DNA from: Roseibacillus persicicus
GTDB taxonomy: Bacteria; Verrucomicrobiota; Verrucomicrobiia; Verrucomicrobiales; Akkermansiaceae
Direction: 5' to 3'
Assembly: GCF_014651675.1 (NCBI RefSeq)
Contig: NZ_BMXI01000007.1
Coordinates: 124,001 to 188,000 of the forward strand
DNA length: 64,000 nt
Shown: positions 43,918-52,521 of the stretch, piece after piece
Layout of the letters: every line of letters begins with the position of its first letter
Position numbering within the stretch: position 1 is the first letter of the stretch
Position numbers and translations under genes: made by a program
Notes under the pieces: model-generated
Database searches by the model: none
The model's input: only the letters and a program-made list of their open reading frames with translations
Told to the model about the DNA's origin: nothing

Positions 43918-45018
43918 TTAGGGGCTTGTCTGGTGTGGGAGACCGCGTCCGAATTTATCTAGGAAGGCCACTAGCCCTGCTAGCTTCGGTTGCACATCTT
44001 TGAGGGACTCAAAGTAGTTCGAGGATAGGAGCAGGGAGTTCTCTGTTGTGAAACTGGATTCTCGCATTAGCTGCAGGGTGTCTCCTTCGGCTTCAATCAA
44101 GGCTTCCTTCATCTCTTGAGGAGAAAGCTCGTCGAGTCTTACCCCGAGATAAATGTTTAGTCTCTCCTCTTGAGCAGGGTAGCGGGCCAGGAAGAGTTTG
44201 CCCCGGCTCCACCGGTCGCAGGTGATCCATTTTCCCCAACCGCCGGAGCCAAGGCTCGAGTGTTCAATTTTCGCACTATTCTCTTTGATGAGTTCTTGAA
44301 CCCACTCGAGAAAGTTTTTCTCAAGATGGGCCAAATATTCCCTCTTCAGGGCTTCGGCTTTTTCAATTTCAGGGTAATAGCTCTCAGCGAGCCGGACACG
44401 TTCGTCGTTCATGGGGAGAGTGTAGAGTTCTTGTTGGAAGTGCTTTACGAAATCCTGCGCAAAAACGAGCCACTTTCCATTCTTGGAGTCACTCCAGGTT
44501 TCGAGGCGGGTTTCGAGGCGGGCGAGGAAGTCTTGATAGGTGACCCGCAGCCAATTCTTCCTTTGTTCACCCGGGAAGGGGGCGAGGATGACCTGTAGTG
44601 CGGCAATGCCGTGTTGTGAGCGGGTACGGACATAGGTTTCGTAGCTCTCGAAGGGGTTGTTTTCGTGATGCCGAATCTTGTTCTCAATGACGATCAGCCA
44701 ATCGTCGCCTTCCAACACGAGATCGAGGCGCTTCTTGTCAGAGGTAGGCACCTCCCGTTCGACACTGAGAATCCCCTTTAAGAATCTATCAAGGGGATAC
44801 TTGGGAGACGGCTGGAGAGACGCTAAGAAGCACTCTAGAAACAAGTTTCCAAAGCCGTGCTCTTGTTGGGGGTTGAGAAAAAACTGGAGCAGTTGCGAGG
44901 TGGGATTCTCGTAATAGCCCCTGCCGCCAATCGAAAGGAAAGTTGTTTCCTGAGTCCCTCCGCGATGCTGTTGGAGAGTGTCTAGCAGTAGCGTTAACTT
45001 TGCGTGTTCTGAAGTCAT
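43918..45018 (-). CDS. PD-(D/E)XK nuclease family protein, hsdS-coupled (A)
   Basis: 366 residues of the PDDEXK_4 type. The motif is R-L-D-L-V-L-E with D99, then L-I-V-I-E-N-K-I with E112 and K114, the E-x-K variant common in this group. An early Y-E-N-P-T-S-Q-L-L-Q-F-F-L-N-P also fits the family. The C-terminal 160 residues form a separate charged domain. Its ATG overlaps the hsdS stop by 4 bp, so it is made with the specificity subunit. Such single nucleases are frequent in defence loci but poorly characterised. It may be an independent restriction factor or an accessory to the type I complex. Confidence 0.85.
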   Translation of the reverse strand: MTSEHAKLTLLLDTLQQHRGGTQETTFLSIGGRGYYENPTSQLLQFFLNPQQEHGFGNLFLECFLASLQPSPKYPLDRFLKGILSVEREVPTSDKKRLDLVLEGDDWLIVIENKIRHHENNPFESYETYVRTRSQHGIAALQVILAPFPGEQRKNWLRVTYQDFLARLETRLETWSDSKNGKWLVFAQDFVKHFQQELYTLPMNDERVRLAESYYPEIEKAEALKREYLAHLEKNFLEWVQELIKENSAKIEHSSLGSGGWGKWITCDRWSRGKLFLARYPAQEERLNIYLGVRLDELSPQEMKEALIEAEGDTLQLMRESSFTTENSLLLSSNYFESLKDVQPKLAGLVAFLDKFGRGLPHQTSP

Positions 45019-46403
45019 GAGGCTTTCCTCTCTTTTGGGGGCTGCCAGTCGCGGACGTCGATCTTGCCGGTGACGGCGGCGGAGATGAGGGCGGTGCGGC
45101 GTTCTTGCAGGAGCCCTACGGTGCGTTTTGCCTTTGCTGTGAGAGAGTCAAACTTAACTACCTCAGTGTCGAGGAAGCTGACTATGGTCTTTTGCTCCTT
45201 AAGATTAGGAAAAGTGAAGTAGGCGGCCGCTAATAGCGACGAGCTGATAATCGACTGGTTAGCTAGCTTGTGGCTGAACACATTGAGATGGTTCCTATAT
45301 GCAGAACTGCAAAGAGTATAGAAGAGATAGCTTTTTAGAAGAACAGTTCCTTTCTCCCGCATGATTACGACATTTTGATTGGGGACCGCACCAGCTAAAC
45401 TTGGAGGGACTATTCCTACTTGTCCTACAGCGGACTCCAGAATTTTCGGATCACTTCCGACCATGCTAATTACGACATCATTCTTCTTAAGAATCACCCG
45501 CTTGTAGGCTGATACAATTTTTTCGGGTAAGAAGATTGATGGTTGAGTGACTGACTTTTTCTTAATATTCCCAGCTCGAATAAAAGGAACACCCTCATCT
45601 TGAAAGTGGGAAGAACTAAACCCAAATCCGTTTATCGTGTCAACATGCTGCTTTAAGGGGGAAACATTCCAATGCTCAGGCACCTTGCCGAGCCATTCGA
45701 TGCCGGAGTCTTTGAGGGGTGGGTGGGGGTTGAGGCCGACTTTTTGGGCGGCTTCTGGGGGGAGGCCTTTGGTGACGGCGTGGCTGATGACGGCTTGCCG
45801 TTTTTCTTTCAGCAGGGCGATCAGCTCTTGCTGCTTCTCAATCAACTCATCAATCTTCGCCGTCTCGTAGTCGAGGAATTTGGCGATTTGGATTTGTTCG
45901 GGGAGGGGAGGAATAGGAATCTTGATTGTGCCGAACGTGTCAGCTCGAACAACTTTACGGAGGCCCGTGTAAAATGGTTTCAGCCCTTTGAACGAGTCAA
46001 TGTGAAGAAAGTAAAAGCAGGCGTAGTTTGGGTTATAACGGGGCGACGTTCGATAGACATTGTAAGCGCCTGTTATCATTCCTTCGTGGAAGGATAGGCC
46101 GATTGAACGCGGCGTTTCATCAATATCAAAGAGGCAAAATATGAGTTCGTCAGGTGAGACTATTTGGTAAGAATTGAATTCTGCTGGAATTTTTCCCTCT
46201 CCGTTGCTGATGTCGCGGGTGATTACTCCTCTGAGGGTGAGGGAAAGAAGTTGAAAACTGGCATGGTCAGTTCCAACTAATTCGCGACGAAGTGTGAGGA
46301 CTTTCTTTGACGGTTCGACTTCCCAGTTAGAAGGGAAGTCGCCGAGCCACTCCACCTCAGAATCCCGATACTCCGGATACGGCTTGTATTTCCCCGCACT
46401 CAT
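45015..46403 (-). CDS. hsdS: Type I restriction-modification specificity subunit S
   Basis: 462 residues with the standard two half-repeats. The first target recognition domain covers about 20-190, followed by a central helix ([15 protein letters not shown]). The second covers about 230-425 and ends in the matching helix [19 protein letters not shown]-x-x-P-x-x-W motifs open each half. It sets the DNA sequence recognised by the complex. It overlaps hsdM by 4 bp upstream and nuclease A by 4 bp downstream. A copy of its 3' 71 bp survives 1.3 kb further on. Confidence 0.95.
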   Translation of the reverse strand: MSAGKYKPYPEYRDSEVEWLGDFPSNWEVEPSKKVLTLRRELVGTDHASFQLLSLTLRGVITRDISNGEGKIPAEFNSYQIVSPDELIFCLFDIDETPRSIGLSFHEGMITGAYNVYRTSPRYNPNYACFYFLHIDSFKGLKPFYTGLRKVVRADTFGTIKIPIPPLPEQIQIAKFLDYETAKIDELIEKQQELIALLKEKRQAVISHAVTKGLPPEAAQKVGLNPHPPLKDSGIEWLGKVPEHWNVSPLKQHVDTINGFGFSSSHFQDEGVPFIRAGNIKKKSVTQPSIFLPEKIVSAYKRVILKKNDVVISMVGSDPKILESAVGQVGIVPPSLAGAVPNQNVVIMREKGTVLLKSYLFYTLCSSAYRNHLNVFSHKLANQSIISSSLLAAAYFTFPNLKEQKTIVSFLDTEVVKFDSLTAKAKRTVGLLQERRTALISAAVTGKIDVRDWQPPKERKAS

Positions 46404-48712
46404 GAATGCACCTCCGCTAAGAGTTTCATGATTTCTTTGCTGACGGCGTCGAGGTCGCGGTCGATGTCAGCGAGGTCGCGGGGGGGTTGGTATTGGTAGA
46501 AGTGGCGGTTGAAGGGGATTTCGTAGCCCACGATGCCAATCTCGCCGTCGCGGGGGTCGGTCTTGCTGGCGTCGATCCAGGCGTCGGGGACGTGGGGGAG
46601 GACTTCGCGTTGGAAGTAGGCTTCGTTGAGGGCGTTGACGGTTTGGGTGGGGTCGAGGGGGACGTTCTCGTTGTCGCGCAGGTCGCCGTCGGGTTTGTAT
46701 TCAATGACTTGTTCGCCGACCTGGAAGCGACCGTAGAGGGGCGCGGCTTGTCCCTTCTTTTGAACCTTTTTAATAACCTTCGCGGCATCGGGGTTTTTCC
46801 AAGAGACTGCGGCGGTGATTTGCTTTTTCGCAGGGGCGTCGAGTTTGATTCCGGTGCTCTTGAGGGCGGCTTCGTAGCCGTTCATATCGTCGTGCTGTTC
46901 GCTGCCGAGGGTGGCTTGCAATTGGCGGGCGAGGAGGAGGATGTCGCGCTGGGCGAGCCACACTTTCTCCGCGAGGAGGTCTTTGAGGTGTTTTTCCTTG
47001 AGCTCGGGGAAGTCGGCCTTGAGGGCGACGCGAATCTCGGCTTCATGTTCGCTGAGCTGACCGTAGTTTTCCGCATCGTCGCCCTCGTCCGACCAGTCTT
47101 GGCCATACTCCTGATAGATCCACTGCATGGGTGCGTGGAGGGGCTTGGGGGCGAAGCGGAGGGTGGAGAGACGTTCGTCGCTGAATTGATAGGACTCGCG
47201 CAGGGGCCGTTCGATGGTGAGGCGGCGGTAGCCAAAGGCGTGGGTGGGGAAGAGCTTGGCGGCGAAGGTCTTGGGTGCTTCTTTTTTTGCATTGGAGGAC
47301 TGGCGGCCGCGAGTGCTCTTTGCCTCGGTGGGTTTGTCGAGGAGTTCGGGCGCGATATCGGCGAATTCCCCGAAGGCACGGGTGATTTTGGCAATGTCTT
47401 CCTCGCTCAGTTCGTGGCGCTTGGAGCCGAGGGATTTGTGCATCTTGTGGTGAAGGTGGACGCCATTGATGAGGATAACCTGGCCCTTGCGATCCTCGGC
47501 CTTCTTATTGGAAAGAATCCAGACGTAGGTCGCGATGCCGGTGTTGTAGAACATGTCGGTGGGCAGGGCCACGATGCCTTCCAAGAGGTCGGCCTCTAAC
47601 AGGTAGCGCCGAATCTCCGACTCGCCCGAGCCTGCTCCGCCGGTGAAGAGGGGAGAGCCATTGAGGATGATGCCGATGCGTCCGCCGCCGTCCTTGCTAT
47701 CGCGTAGCTTGCTGAGGAGGTGCATCAGGAAGAGGAGGGAGCCATCGGAGACGCGGGGGAGACCGGGACCGAAGCGCCCCCCGAAGCCTTGCACGCTGTG
47801 CTCTTCCTTAATGTCGCCCTCGATCTTTTTCCAATCCACGCCAAAGGGTGGGTTGGAGAGCATGTAGTCGAACTTGTCGTTGGGGAGCTGGTCGTTGGAG
47901 AGGGTGTTGCCGAGCTTGATGCGGTCCACCTCCTGCCCCTTGATGAGCATGTCGCCCTTGCAGATGGCGTAGGACTCGGGGTTGAGTTCTTGGCCAAAGG
48001 CGCGCATCACGGCGTTGGGGTTCATTTCGTAGACGTATTCCATGCCCGCAGAGAGGAAGCCGCCGGTGCCAGCAGTGGGGTCGTAGATGGTACGGATGAT
48101 GCCAGGCTTCTGGAGCGCGTCGTCATCTTCCATAAAGACGAGGGAGGTGGTGAGGCGGACGATGTCGCGCGGGGTAAAGTGTTCCCCAGCGGTGTCGTTG
48201 GAGCTTTCCGCAAAACGGCGGATGAGCTCCTCGAAGACGAGCCCCATCTCATGATTGGAGATGGCCTCGGGGTTGAGGTCGGCGGTGCGCACCCGCTGCA
48301 CGACCTTGTAGAGGAGATTGGCATCGGCAAGCTGGCCAATGAACTCGTTGAAGTTGAAATACTCGAAGATCTCGCGCGCATCACGGGAGAACTTGCGCAG
48401 ATAGGTCTCCAGGTTGGCCGCGATGCCCGCTTCCCCGAGCTTGCCGAGGTCCATGGGAGAGGTGTTGAAGAAGGTGAGCCCGGCGGCGCGGAGGAGGAGC
48501 TGTTCCTCGGCTTCCTCGGGGAGGTTCATGGCTGTGATTTTTTCGGCTTCGGCGAGAACGGCGGGCTTGCTGGCCTCCAGCACGCATTCGAGACGGCGCA
48601 GGAGGGTGAAAGGTAGGATGATGCGCCCGTATTGACTTTGGCGAAAATCCCCACGCAAGAGGTCGGCGAGGGACCAGATATAGGAAGCGAGGTTATTGGG
48701 TGTGTCGGCCAT
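46400..48712 (-). CDS. hsdM: Type I restriction-modification DNA methyltransferase subunit M
   Basis: 770 residues. An N-terminal helical HsdM domain precedes the N6-adenine methylase core. Motif I is D-P-T-A-G-T-G-G at 211-218 and motif IV is N-P-P-F at 287-290. The roughly 300-residue extension beyond the core ([10 protein letters not shown] and K-K-V-Q-K-K-G-Q) is longer than in classical EcoKI HsdM of about 530 residues but is common in other type I families. It methylates host DNA and joins HsdR for restriction. It is the first gene of the defence run; its promoter must lie in the 319 bp upstream. Confidence 0.95.
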   Translation of the reverse strand: MADTPNNLASYIWSLADLLRGDFRQSQYGRIILPFTLLRRLECVLEASKPAVLAEAEKITAMNLPEEAEEQLLLRAAGLTFFNTSPMDLGKLGEAGIAANLETYLRKFSRDAREIFEYFNFNEFIGQLADANLLYKVVQRVRTADLNPEAISNHEMGLVFEELIRRFAESSNDTAGEHFTPRDIVRLTTSLVFMEDDDALQKPGIIRTIYDPTAGTGGFLSAGMEYVYEMNPNAVMRAFGQELNPESYAICKGDMLIKGQEVDRIKLGNTLSNDQLPNDKFDYMLSNPPFGVDWKKIEGDIKEEHSVQGFGGRFGPGLPRVSDGSLLFLMHLLSKLRDSKDGGGRIGIILNGSPLFTGGAGSGESEIRRYLLEADLLEGIVALPTDMFYNTGIATYVWILSNKKAEDRKGQVILINGVHLHHKMHKSLGSKRHELSEEDIAKITRAFGEFADIAPELLDKPTEAKSTRGRQSSNAKKEAPKTFAAKLFPTHAFGYRRLTIERPLRESYQFSDERLSTLRFAPKPLHAPMQWIYQEYGQDWSDEGDDAENYGQLSEHEAEIRVALKADFPELKEKHLKDLLAEKVWLAQRDILLLARQLQATLGSEQHDDMNGYEAALKSTGIKLDAPAKKQITAAVSWKNPDAAKVIKKVQKKGQAAPLYGRFQVGEQVIEYKPDGDLRDNENVPLDPTQTVNALNEAYFQREVLPHVPDAWIDASKTDPRDGEIGIVGYEIPFNRHFYQYQPPRDLADIDRDLDAVSKEIMKLLAEVHS

Positions 48713-49031
48713 GCCCCCGCATGAGAGCAGAAAAGGGCGGTAAGGGGGACCAAAGAATCTAACGAGAAGGTGTCATGGTCCTCTGTCAGAGTCTGATGAA
48801 AGATCTGACCGAAGTCTCATGGCACGAGCTTCAGCGTGACTTCCAACAAGGTTCTCAATCTCTTGGCAAGGAGTCCGGCTTCTTGACCTGAACAGCCCCG
48901 ACATTCATGGGGGGTTATTGGAAGGGCTGTCAACTTGATCTGAGCATTGTTCTGGTTGGCTCCACTGCCGCTTCTCACGCAAGGCGGAGTTCTTGAGAGG
49001 GGCTCAAAAACTATGGTCGCCTCCACACATT
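48713..49031. other. Intergenic region upstream of hsdM
   Basis: 319 bp between the primase gene and hsdM. A CTCCACA/TGTGGAG hairpin (49021-49041) straddles the primase 3' end and may end that transcript, although no T run follows. A 38-codon plus-strand frame (48775-48891) is preceded by GAGAAGG but has no recognisable product. The hsdM promoter should be here; no clear -35/-10 pair stands out. Confidence 0.5.
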
Positions 49032-50330
49032 CTATGTGGAGGAGGCAATCCAGCGATAGATAGTGGCTTTCCCCCTGCCTTCTTTGGAATGGGCTGTTCC
49101 GGGTACTACGACTTCTAAAATTTTGTGAGCCTCGAATGATGCTAGTATTTTTCTAGCTGTTTTAGGATCAACTCCCAGTCTCAAAGCTAGTTCACTATTG
49201 CTGAGGAAAAATTCTGGGGGCTTGACATCCTCGTTTTCCAACTGGGACAGATTTCGACATATTCTTGCAGCTGAGAGATGTGGCTCATTGAGGCCTTCGA
49301 GAGCCATTTTTTCAGAGTTGTTTAGACTCGTCTTCCATCTCTGGATGACTGCTTCCAGATGACTTTCTGATTCTCTTTTGTGCTGCTCAAAAGAGTCGGT
49401 GAAGATCTCAGCGTTGAGCTTGTAGAAGTAGTCAGAGAGTTCCCTCGCGAATTTTATTGAGACATTGTGCGCGAGGAAGGGGACAAGCTTAATGAGTTGA
49501 GCATTCCTTTCTCCCTGCCGGGGAGAGTAGATGTTTGCGATGAACCGCTTGTAGAGGGGGGCGAGATTGGGGTGACGAGCTAGATCTCGAGCGGCTTTCT
49601 CGGACATCTTGATCTTTGCTGCAAGAGAAGAAGGGGGGGAAGGGGGAGGGGATTCTTTTGAACGATTTCTAGGCTTTGTGATTTTATGTGATTTATAGCC
49701 ATTTTTGTCATTTATAGGGAATGGGAACGTAATGGACTGAAAGTTAGTCGTTAAAGGTTCGGCCTTGTTTGTGATTTGATAAGGGGCATTGCTGTCTGGG
49801 TGAATACCTCGAATGATCGTCTGATGGTGGTGTGATCGCCACTCGCCAAGATGGTTTCCGTCAGGGCCGACGAAATCAAATTTGGCTGGGTATTCTCCTC
49901 GCATATATAACCAAAGGTTCTCTCCTCGATAGCCTTTTGAGCGCAGTGTGTTTGCGAATACTGGGTTCAAATCCAAAAGCAGTTGACGGAAGTCTTCGTC
50001 ATCGCAGTCGATAGTTATGAGATTCGAAGACGGGGGGCCAAGAAGGACCCCCATATTGCCGTGTCCTTCAAGTTTACGCTGCCATTCAGGTGACTGGGAT
50101 TCTTCGAAGGAGGTGTTCTGCCATCCTGGGATTCGACACCCTTTTTGCCGCCTAGGAACCGGAAGAAGAACTGTTGGATTGGGAAAGAGTTCGTAGATTT
50201 CCGAGATGGAAGAGGGTTGCGAGAAGATGTTGTTCTCGGTTGCGTCAGACGGTTGCTGGGAGGTGCTTATAGGAGTCAGGTTCAACGAGTTCTCGAAAAG
50301 CTCGCCCTGTTCTTGGAGTGGGCGTCGCAT
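49032..50330 (-). CDS. Bifunctional DNA primase/polymerase (PrimPol, AEP family)
   Basis: 432 residues. The PrimPol core is at about 50-210: a V-L-L-G-P strand, catalytic acidic motif I-T-I-D-C-D-D (D108, D110), and the His motif H-H-H-Q-T-I-I-R-G-I-H-P at about 167-178. The C-terminal 100 residues contain a winged-helix segment (S-N-S-E-L-A-L-R-L-G-V-D-P-K-T-A-R-K-I-L). There is no helicase domain. Such proteins replicate mobile elements and prime plasmids or satellites. It is the third gene of a tightly coupled set, its ATG overlapping the DUF3820 stop (TAATG). Confidence 0.82.
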   Translation of the reverse strand: MRRPLQEQGELFENSLNLTPISTSQQPSDATENNIFSQPSSISEIYELFPNPTVLLPVPRRQKGCRIPGWQNTSFEESQSPEWQRKLEGHGNMGVLLGPPSSNLITIDCDDEDFRQLLLDLNPVFANTLRSKGYRGENLWLYMRGEYPAKFDFVGPDGNHLGEWRSHHHQTIIRGIHPDSNAPYQITNKAEPLTTNFQSITFPFPINDKNGYKSHKITKPRNRSKESPPPSPPSSLAAKIKMSEKAARDLARHPNLAPLYKRFIANIYSPRQGERNAQLIKLVPFLAHNVSIKFARELSDYFYKLNAEIFTDSFEQHKRESESHLEAVIQRWKTSLNNSEKMALEGLNEPHLSAARICRNLSQLENEDVKPPEFFLSNSELALRLGVDPKTARKILASFEAHKILEVVVPGTAHSKEGRGKATIYRWIASST

Positions 50331-50560
50331 TACTTTGGGGAGGTTTTTCGTCTAGACATCTCCTTGTCGAGGACCGTTGCGAGAGCGGGATCGTCGGTTT
50401 CGGAATGGAGCCACCACAGGTAAGAATCAGGGACTGTCTTGATGTCTTTCCCCGCATACTTTCCGAAGCAGAGAGTTGTCTTTTGTTGCGATTCGAGAAA
50501 CTTTGGCGGCCGTTCATGAAAGCCCCGATCTCCAATTGTGATTCTGCGGTTAGGGCTCAT
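50330..50560 (-). CDS. DUF3820-like small protein
   Basis: 76 residues from the ATG at 50560, chosen because a strong GGAGG lies 7 bases upstream. The recognisable core is F-G-K-Y-A-G-K-D-I-K-T-V-P-D-S-Y-L-W-W-L, the DUF3820 (putative quorum-sensing-regulated virulence factor) motif. The domain is found alone in mobile elements and attached to exonucleases. It is translationally coupled on both sides (TAATG with the HTH gene and TAATG with the primase). A helper role in replication is inferred. Confidence 0.75.
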   Translation of the reverse strand: MSPNRRITIGDRGFHERPPKFLESQQKTTLCFGKYAGKDIKTVPDSYLWWLHSETDDPALATVLDKEMSRRKTSPK

Positions 50561-50745
50561 TATTGTCCTCCTTCCAAATAGGCTAAGACGGCATCCCATC
50601 GGTATCTAACCGAAGACCCCCAGCGAATGCAGGGGAAGTTGGGATCGAGTTCGATTTTTCGGGTACTTACCCGGAGGCGTTTTGCTAGTTCCTTCTTGGT
50701 AAGTAGTCTTTCTTCGTTTTGCTCCTTTTGTTGTGAAGTCTTCAT
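50560..50745 (-). CDS. AlpA-like helix-turn-helix protein (excisionase-type)
   Basis: 61 residues forming one MerR/AlpA-type winged helix: R-L-L-T-K-K-E-L-A-K-R-L-R-V-S-T-R-K-I, then F-P-C-I-R-W-G-S-S-V-R-Y-R. Length, sequence and position next to an integrase fit excisionase or transcription regulators of integrative islands. It starts a three-gene unit with DUF3820 and PrimPol. A tandem 12-bp repeat about 120 bp upstream could be its operator. Confidence 0.8.
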   Translation of the reverse strand: MKTSQQKEQNEERLLTKKELAKRLRVSTRKIELDPNFPCIRWGSSVRYRWDAVLAYLEGGQ

Positions 50746-50817
50746 TGTTCGTTTCCTTGCGGATCAACCGAAATGAAAGAGCTCGTGACGAAGCGTGACC
50801 AGAAAAGATGAAAAACA

Positions 50818-50832
50818 GGGGACTAGGAGTCC
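50818..50832 (-). terminator. Short hairpin with T run upstream of alpA-like gene
   Basis: GGGACT and AGTCCC pair around three bases; on the minus strand CCTG and TTTTT follow. It could end read-through from the integrase side or act as an attenuator before the HTH gene. The small loop makes it weak. Confidence 0.4.
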
Positions 50833-50868
50833 CTTGTCACTCTCCAGTCTGAAAAGAGCGAAAACTCA

Positions 50869-50892
50869 TGTAGCCACTTGTGTGGCCACTTT
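50869..50892. promoter_or_regulatory. Tandem 12-bp repeat, candidate operator
   Basis: TGTAGCCACTTG is followed directly by TGTGGCCACTTT, two copies differing at two positions, with GTGGCCAC palindromic in the second. It lies upstream of the HTH gene, spaced like a regulator binding site. Confidence 0.4.
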
Positions 50893-50950
50893 TGGCGACA
50901 TTGAGTTAATTAAGAATTCCGTAATAAAATGCAGAATTGCTGAACTTCAC

Positions 50951-51061
50951 CTATTCGGATGGCAGAATCGTCCAATAAGCTTTAGCCGAAGCTGGAGTCA
51001 CTGCGTTGCGGTAGTGTCGAATCGTGGTAGGGGATTTGCGCCTCATCTCCCAAGCGATCAT
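50951..51061 (-). pseudogene. C-terminal remnant of a second tyrosine integrase
   Basis: 36 codons read W-E-M-R-R-K-S-P-T-T-I-R-H-Y-R and A-K-A-Y-W-T-I-L-P-S-E, then a TAG. They align with the end of the intact integrase (M-G-N-S-P-A-M-I-E-E-H-Y-K and A-K-A-Y-W-Q-I-A-P-I-E), including the catalytic Tyr. The remainder of the recombinase is missing. It overlaps a 48-codon frame by 4 bp. Confidence 0.75.
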
Positions 51062-51204
51062 AGGGAGCTTTCTGAAATTGGCGGTGGGTAAGTGTGGACA
51101 ATCTCATCAACGGTCAGGCCCAGAGAGCTAGGAGCTACTTGGCCTAGTTTGTCCGGGGGAGCTATGTCTTCGAAAAGGTCTTCAAAAAAATGACCTTTGA
51201 TCAT
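51058..51204 (-). CDS. Small open reading frame directly behind the integrase
   Basis: 48 residues: F-F-E-D-L-F-E-D-I-A-P-P-D-K-L and L-T-V-D-E-I-V-H-T-Y-P. It begins 5 bp after the integrase stop, suggesting coupling, and its end overlaps the integrase remnant. Composition is protein-like (acidic, amphipathic). No family is recognised; it may be a genuine short gene or a fused relic. Confidence 0.4.
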   Translation of the reverse strand: MIKGHFFEDLFEDIAPPDKLGQVAPSSLGLTVDEIVHTYPPPISESSL

Positions 51205-51209
51205 CAATT

Positions 51210-52424
51210 TCAAGTGCTTCGAATCTTTGAGATCTTGGCAATCTCTATAGGGGCTATCTGCCAGTAGGCTTTGGCATCATCGGGATCGACCAGATCTTTG
51301 TAGTGCTCCTCGATCATGGCGGGGGAGTTACCCATGAGTAGAGCTGTTTCTTCGAGGCTTTTGCAACGTTCCAGGTAGTAGCTAGCGAAGCTATGGCGGA
51401 GGACATTGGTCGGCCAGCTCTCGAGCCCAGCATTGGCTTTGGCGATATTGAGTCGACTTCGATAGATTTGCTCGGAGGGCATGATTGGCTTCTTGAGGGC
51501 GGCAAAAGGTTGAAGCCACTTTGCGAGATTCTCACTGATTGGGACGCTCCTCTTCTTCTTGGTCTTTGCTTTCGGACGAGAAATGAGAATTACTCCATGC
51601 TCACCTCGGGAAAGCTTGATGTCGTCCCATGTGAGCCTCTCGATTTCTGCTCGCCTTACTCCAGCAAATGCAGCAATTGCCAAAGCGGGAAGAATCTCAT
51701 CGGGAGCATGTTGAAGGAGCGCGTTGATCTGAGCTGGGGTAAAAATTTGAGGTTCAGTGAAGGCGTCCCACTTCTTGATTCGTTGAAAGGGATTTTCGTC
51801 TATATACTTCTTTGCCACCGCTTCAGTGAAGAGGCCGGACAGCGCCGCTCGGTAGTTGTTGCGAGTGCGAGCAGAAGCAGGATGGATTCGTCCTCTCTTG
51901 TCAGGGACTTTGAGATTGCTCAGCCAATCGTCGATGATCTCCTCATCAATGTTACAAACGAGCCAATCGGAGTAATCAGTAAGAAACTTCTCGATTCGTC
52001 CGATGGCAATTTTCACATGCTTCGTGCTGTTGGGACGCGTGCTCTTGCGTCCGGACGTTTCTCCTGATTCGAGAAGGGGGTAGTAGATGTTGGCGAGCTC
52101 TCTGAGCGTAATGCTCTTGAAACGTAGATGTGCTTTCTGCCGGTATTCTTCCACTGCGTCCATGAGACTTGGCTTCGTGACGTCTTCAGGCAGCTCGGCG
52201 AGCAGTTCACGGAAAGCCAGGACGGCCTTTCTCTCTTCCTTTGAGATGTCGGCGTGTTCGGTGCCACGCTCGCGTAGCTCCGCCGCTTTCAGATTGGAGA
52301 ACTCTTCGGCAGCTAATTTGGTTTTGAAATATGACTTCTTGCGCCCAGAACCGTCTCGGTAGGAGACGACGTAACGATACCGAGGATGATTGACCTTTCG
52401 TGGTTCGCTAACGACATTCGCCAT
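51210..52424 (-). CDS. int: Tyrosine recombinase (island integrase)
   Basis: 404 residues with an N-terminal arm-binding region, a core-binding helical domain (about 85-210) and a catalytic domain. R257 lies in A-G-V-R-R-A-E-I-E-R-L, R343 in V-L-R-H-S-F-A-S-Y, and the nucleophile Tyr375 in E-E-H-Y-K. Two positions usually His (340 and 366) are Asn here. It ends with A-K-A-Y-W-Q-I-A-P, a familiar ending in verrucomicrobial island integrases. Its start is 97 bp from attR, the usual place for an integrase recombining at a tRNA. Confidence 0.95.
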   Translation of the reverse strand: MANVVSEPRKVNHPRYRYVVSYRDGSGRKKSYFKTKLAAEEFSNLKAAELRERGTEHADISKEERKAVLAFRELLAELPEDVTKPSLMDAVEEYRQKAHLRFKSITLRELANIYYPLLESGETSGRKSTRPNSTKHVKIAIGRIEKFLTDYSDWLVCNIDEEIIDDWLSNLKVPDKRGRIHPASARTRNNYRAALSGLFTEAVAKKYIDENPFQRIKKWDAFTEPQIFTPAQINALLQHAPDEILPALAIAAFAGVRRAEIERLTWDDIKLSRGEHGVILISRPKAKTKKKRSVPISENLAKWLQPFAALKKPIMPSEQIYRSRLNIAKANAGLESWPTNVLRHSFASYYLERCKSLEETALLMGNSPAMIEEHYKDLVDPDDAKAYWQIAPIEIAKISKIRST

Positions 52425-52464
52425 AGGTCAACGAATGACTGCGAATTGGAGCGAAATCAAGAGG

Positions 52465-52488
52465 AAATCGGATACAGGGTGGATACAC
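52465..52488 (+). repeat. Putative integrase arm-type site, right copy
   Basis: 21 of 24 bases match the left copy at 34340-34363, in the same orientation. It lies between the integrase start and attR, 33 bp inside the core repeat. Confidence 0.55.
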
Positions 52489-52521
52489 GGATAATTTTTT
52501 CCTGTTATTAAAGGGTTGTCT

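Noticed and set aside
46487-47599. 370-codon plus-strand frame opposite hsdM
   Set aside because: Shadow of the hsdM codon pattern; no start signal and no known motif.
48775-48891. 38-codon plus-strand frame between hsdM and the primase gene
   Set aside because: It has a fair ribosome binding site, but composition and position give no support beyond chance; mentioned only in the intergenic note.
50795-51091. 98-codon plus-strand frame behind the integrase
   Set aside because: It opposes the clear integrase remnant on the minus strand and lacks a start with a ribosome site.
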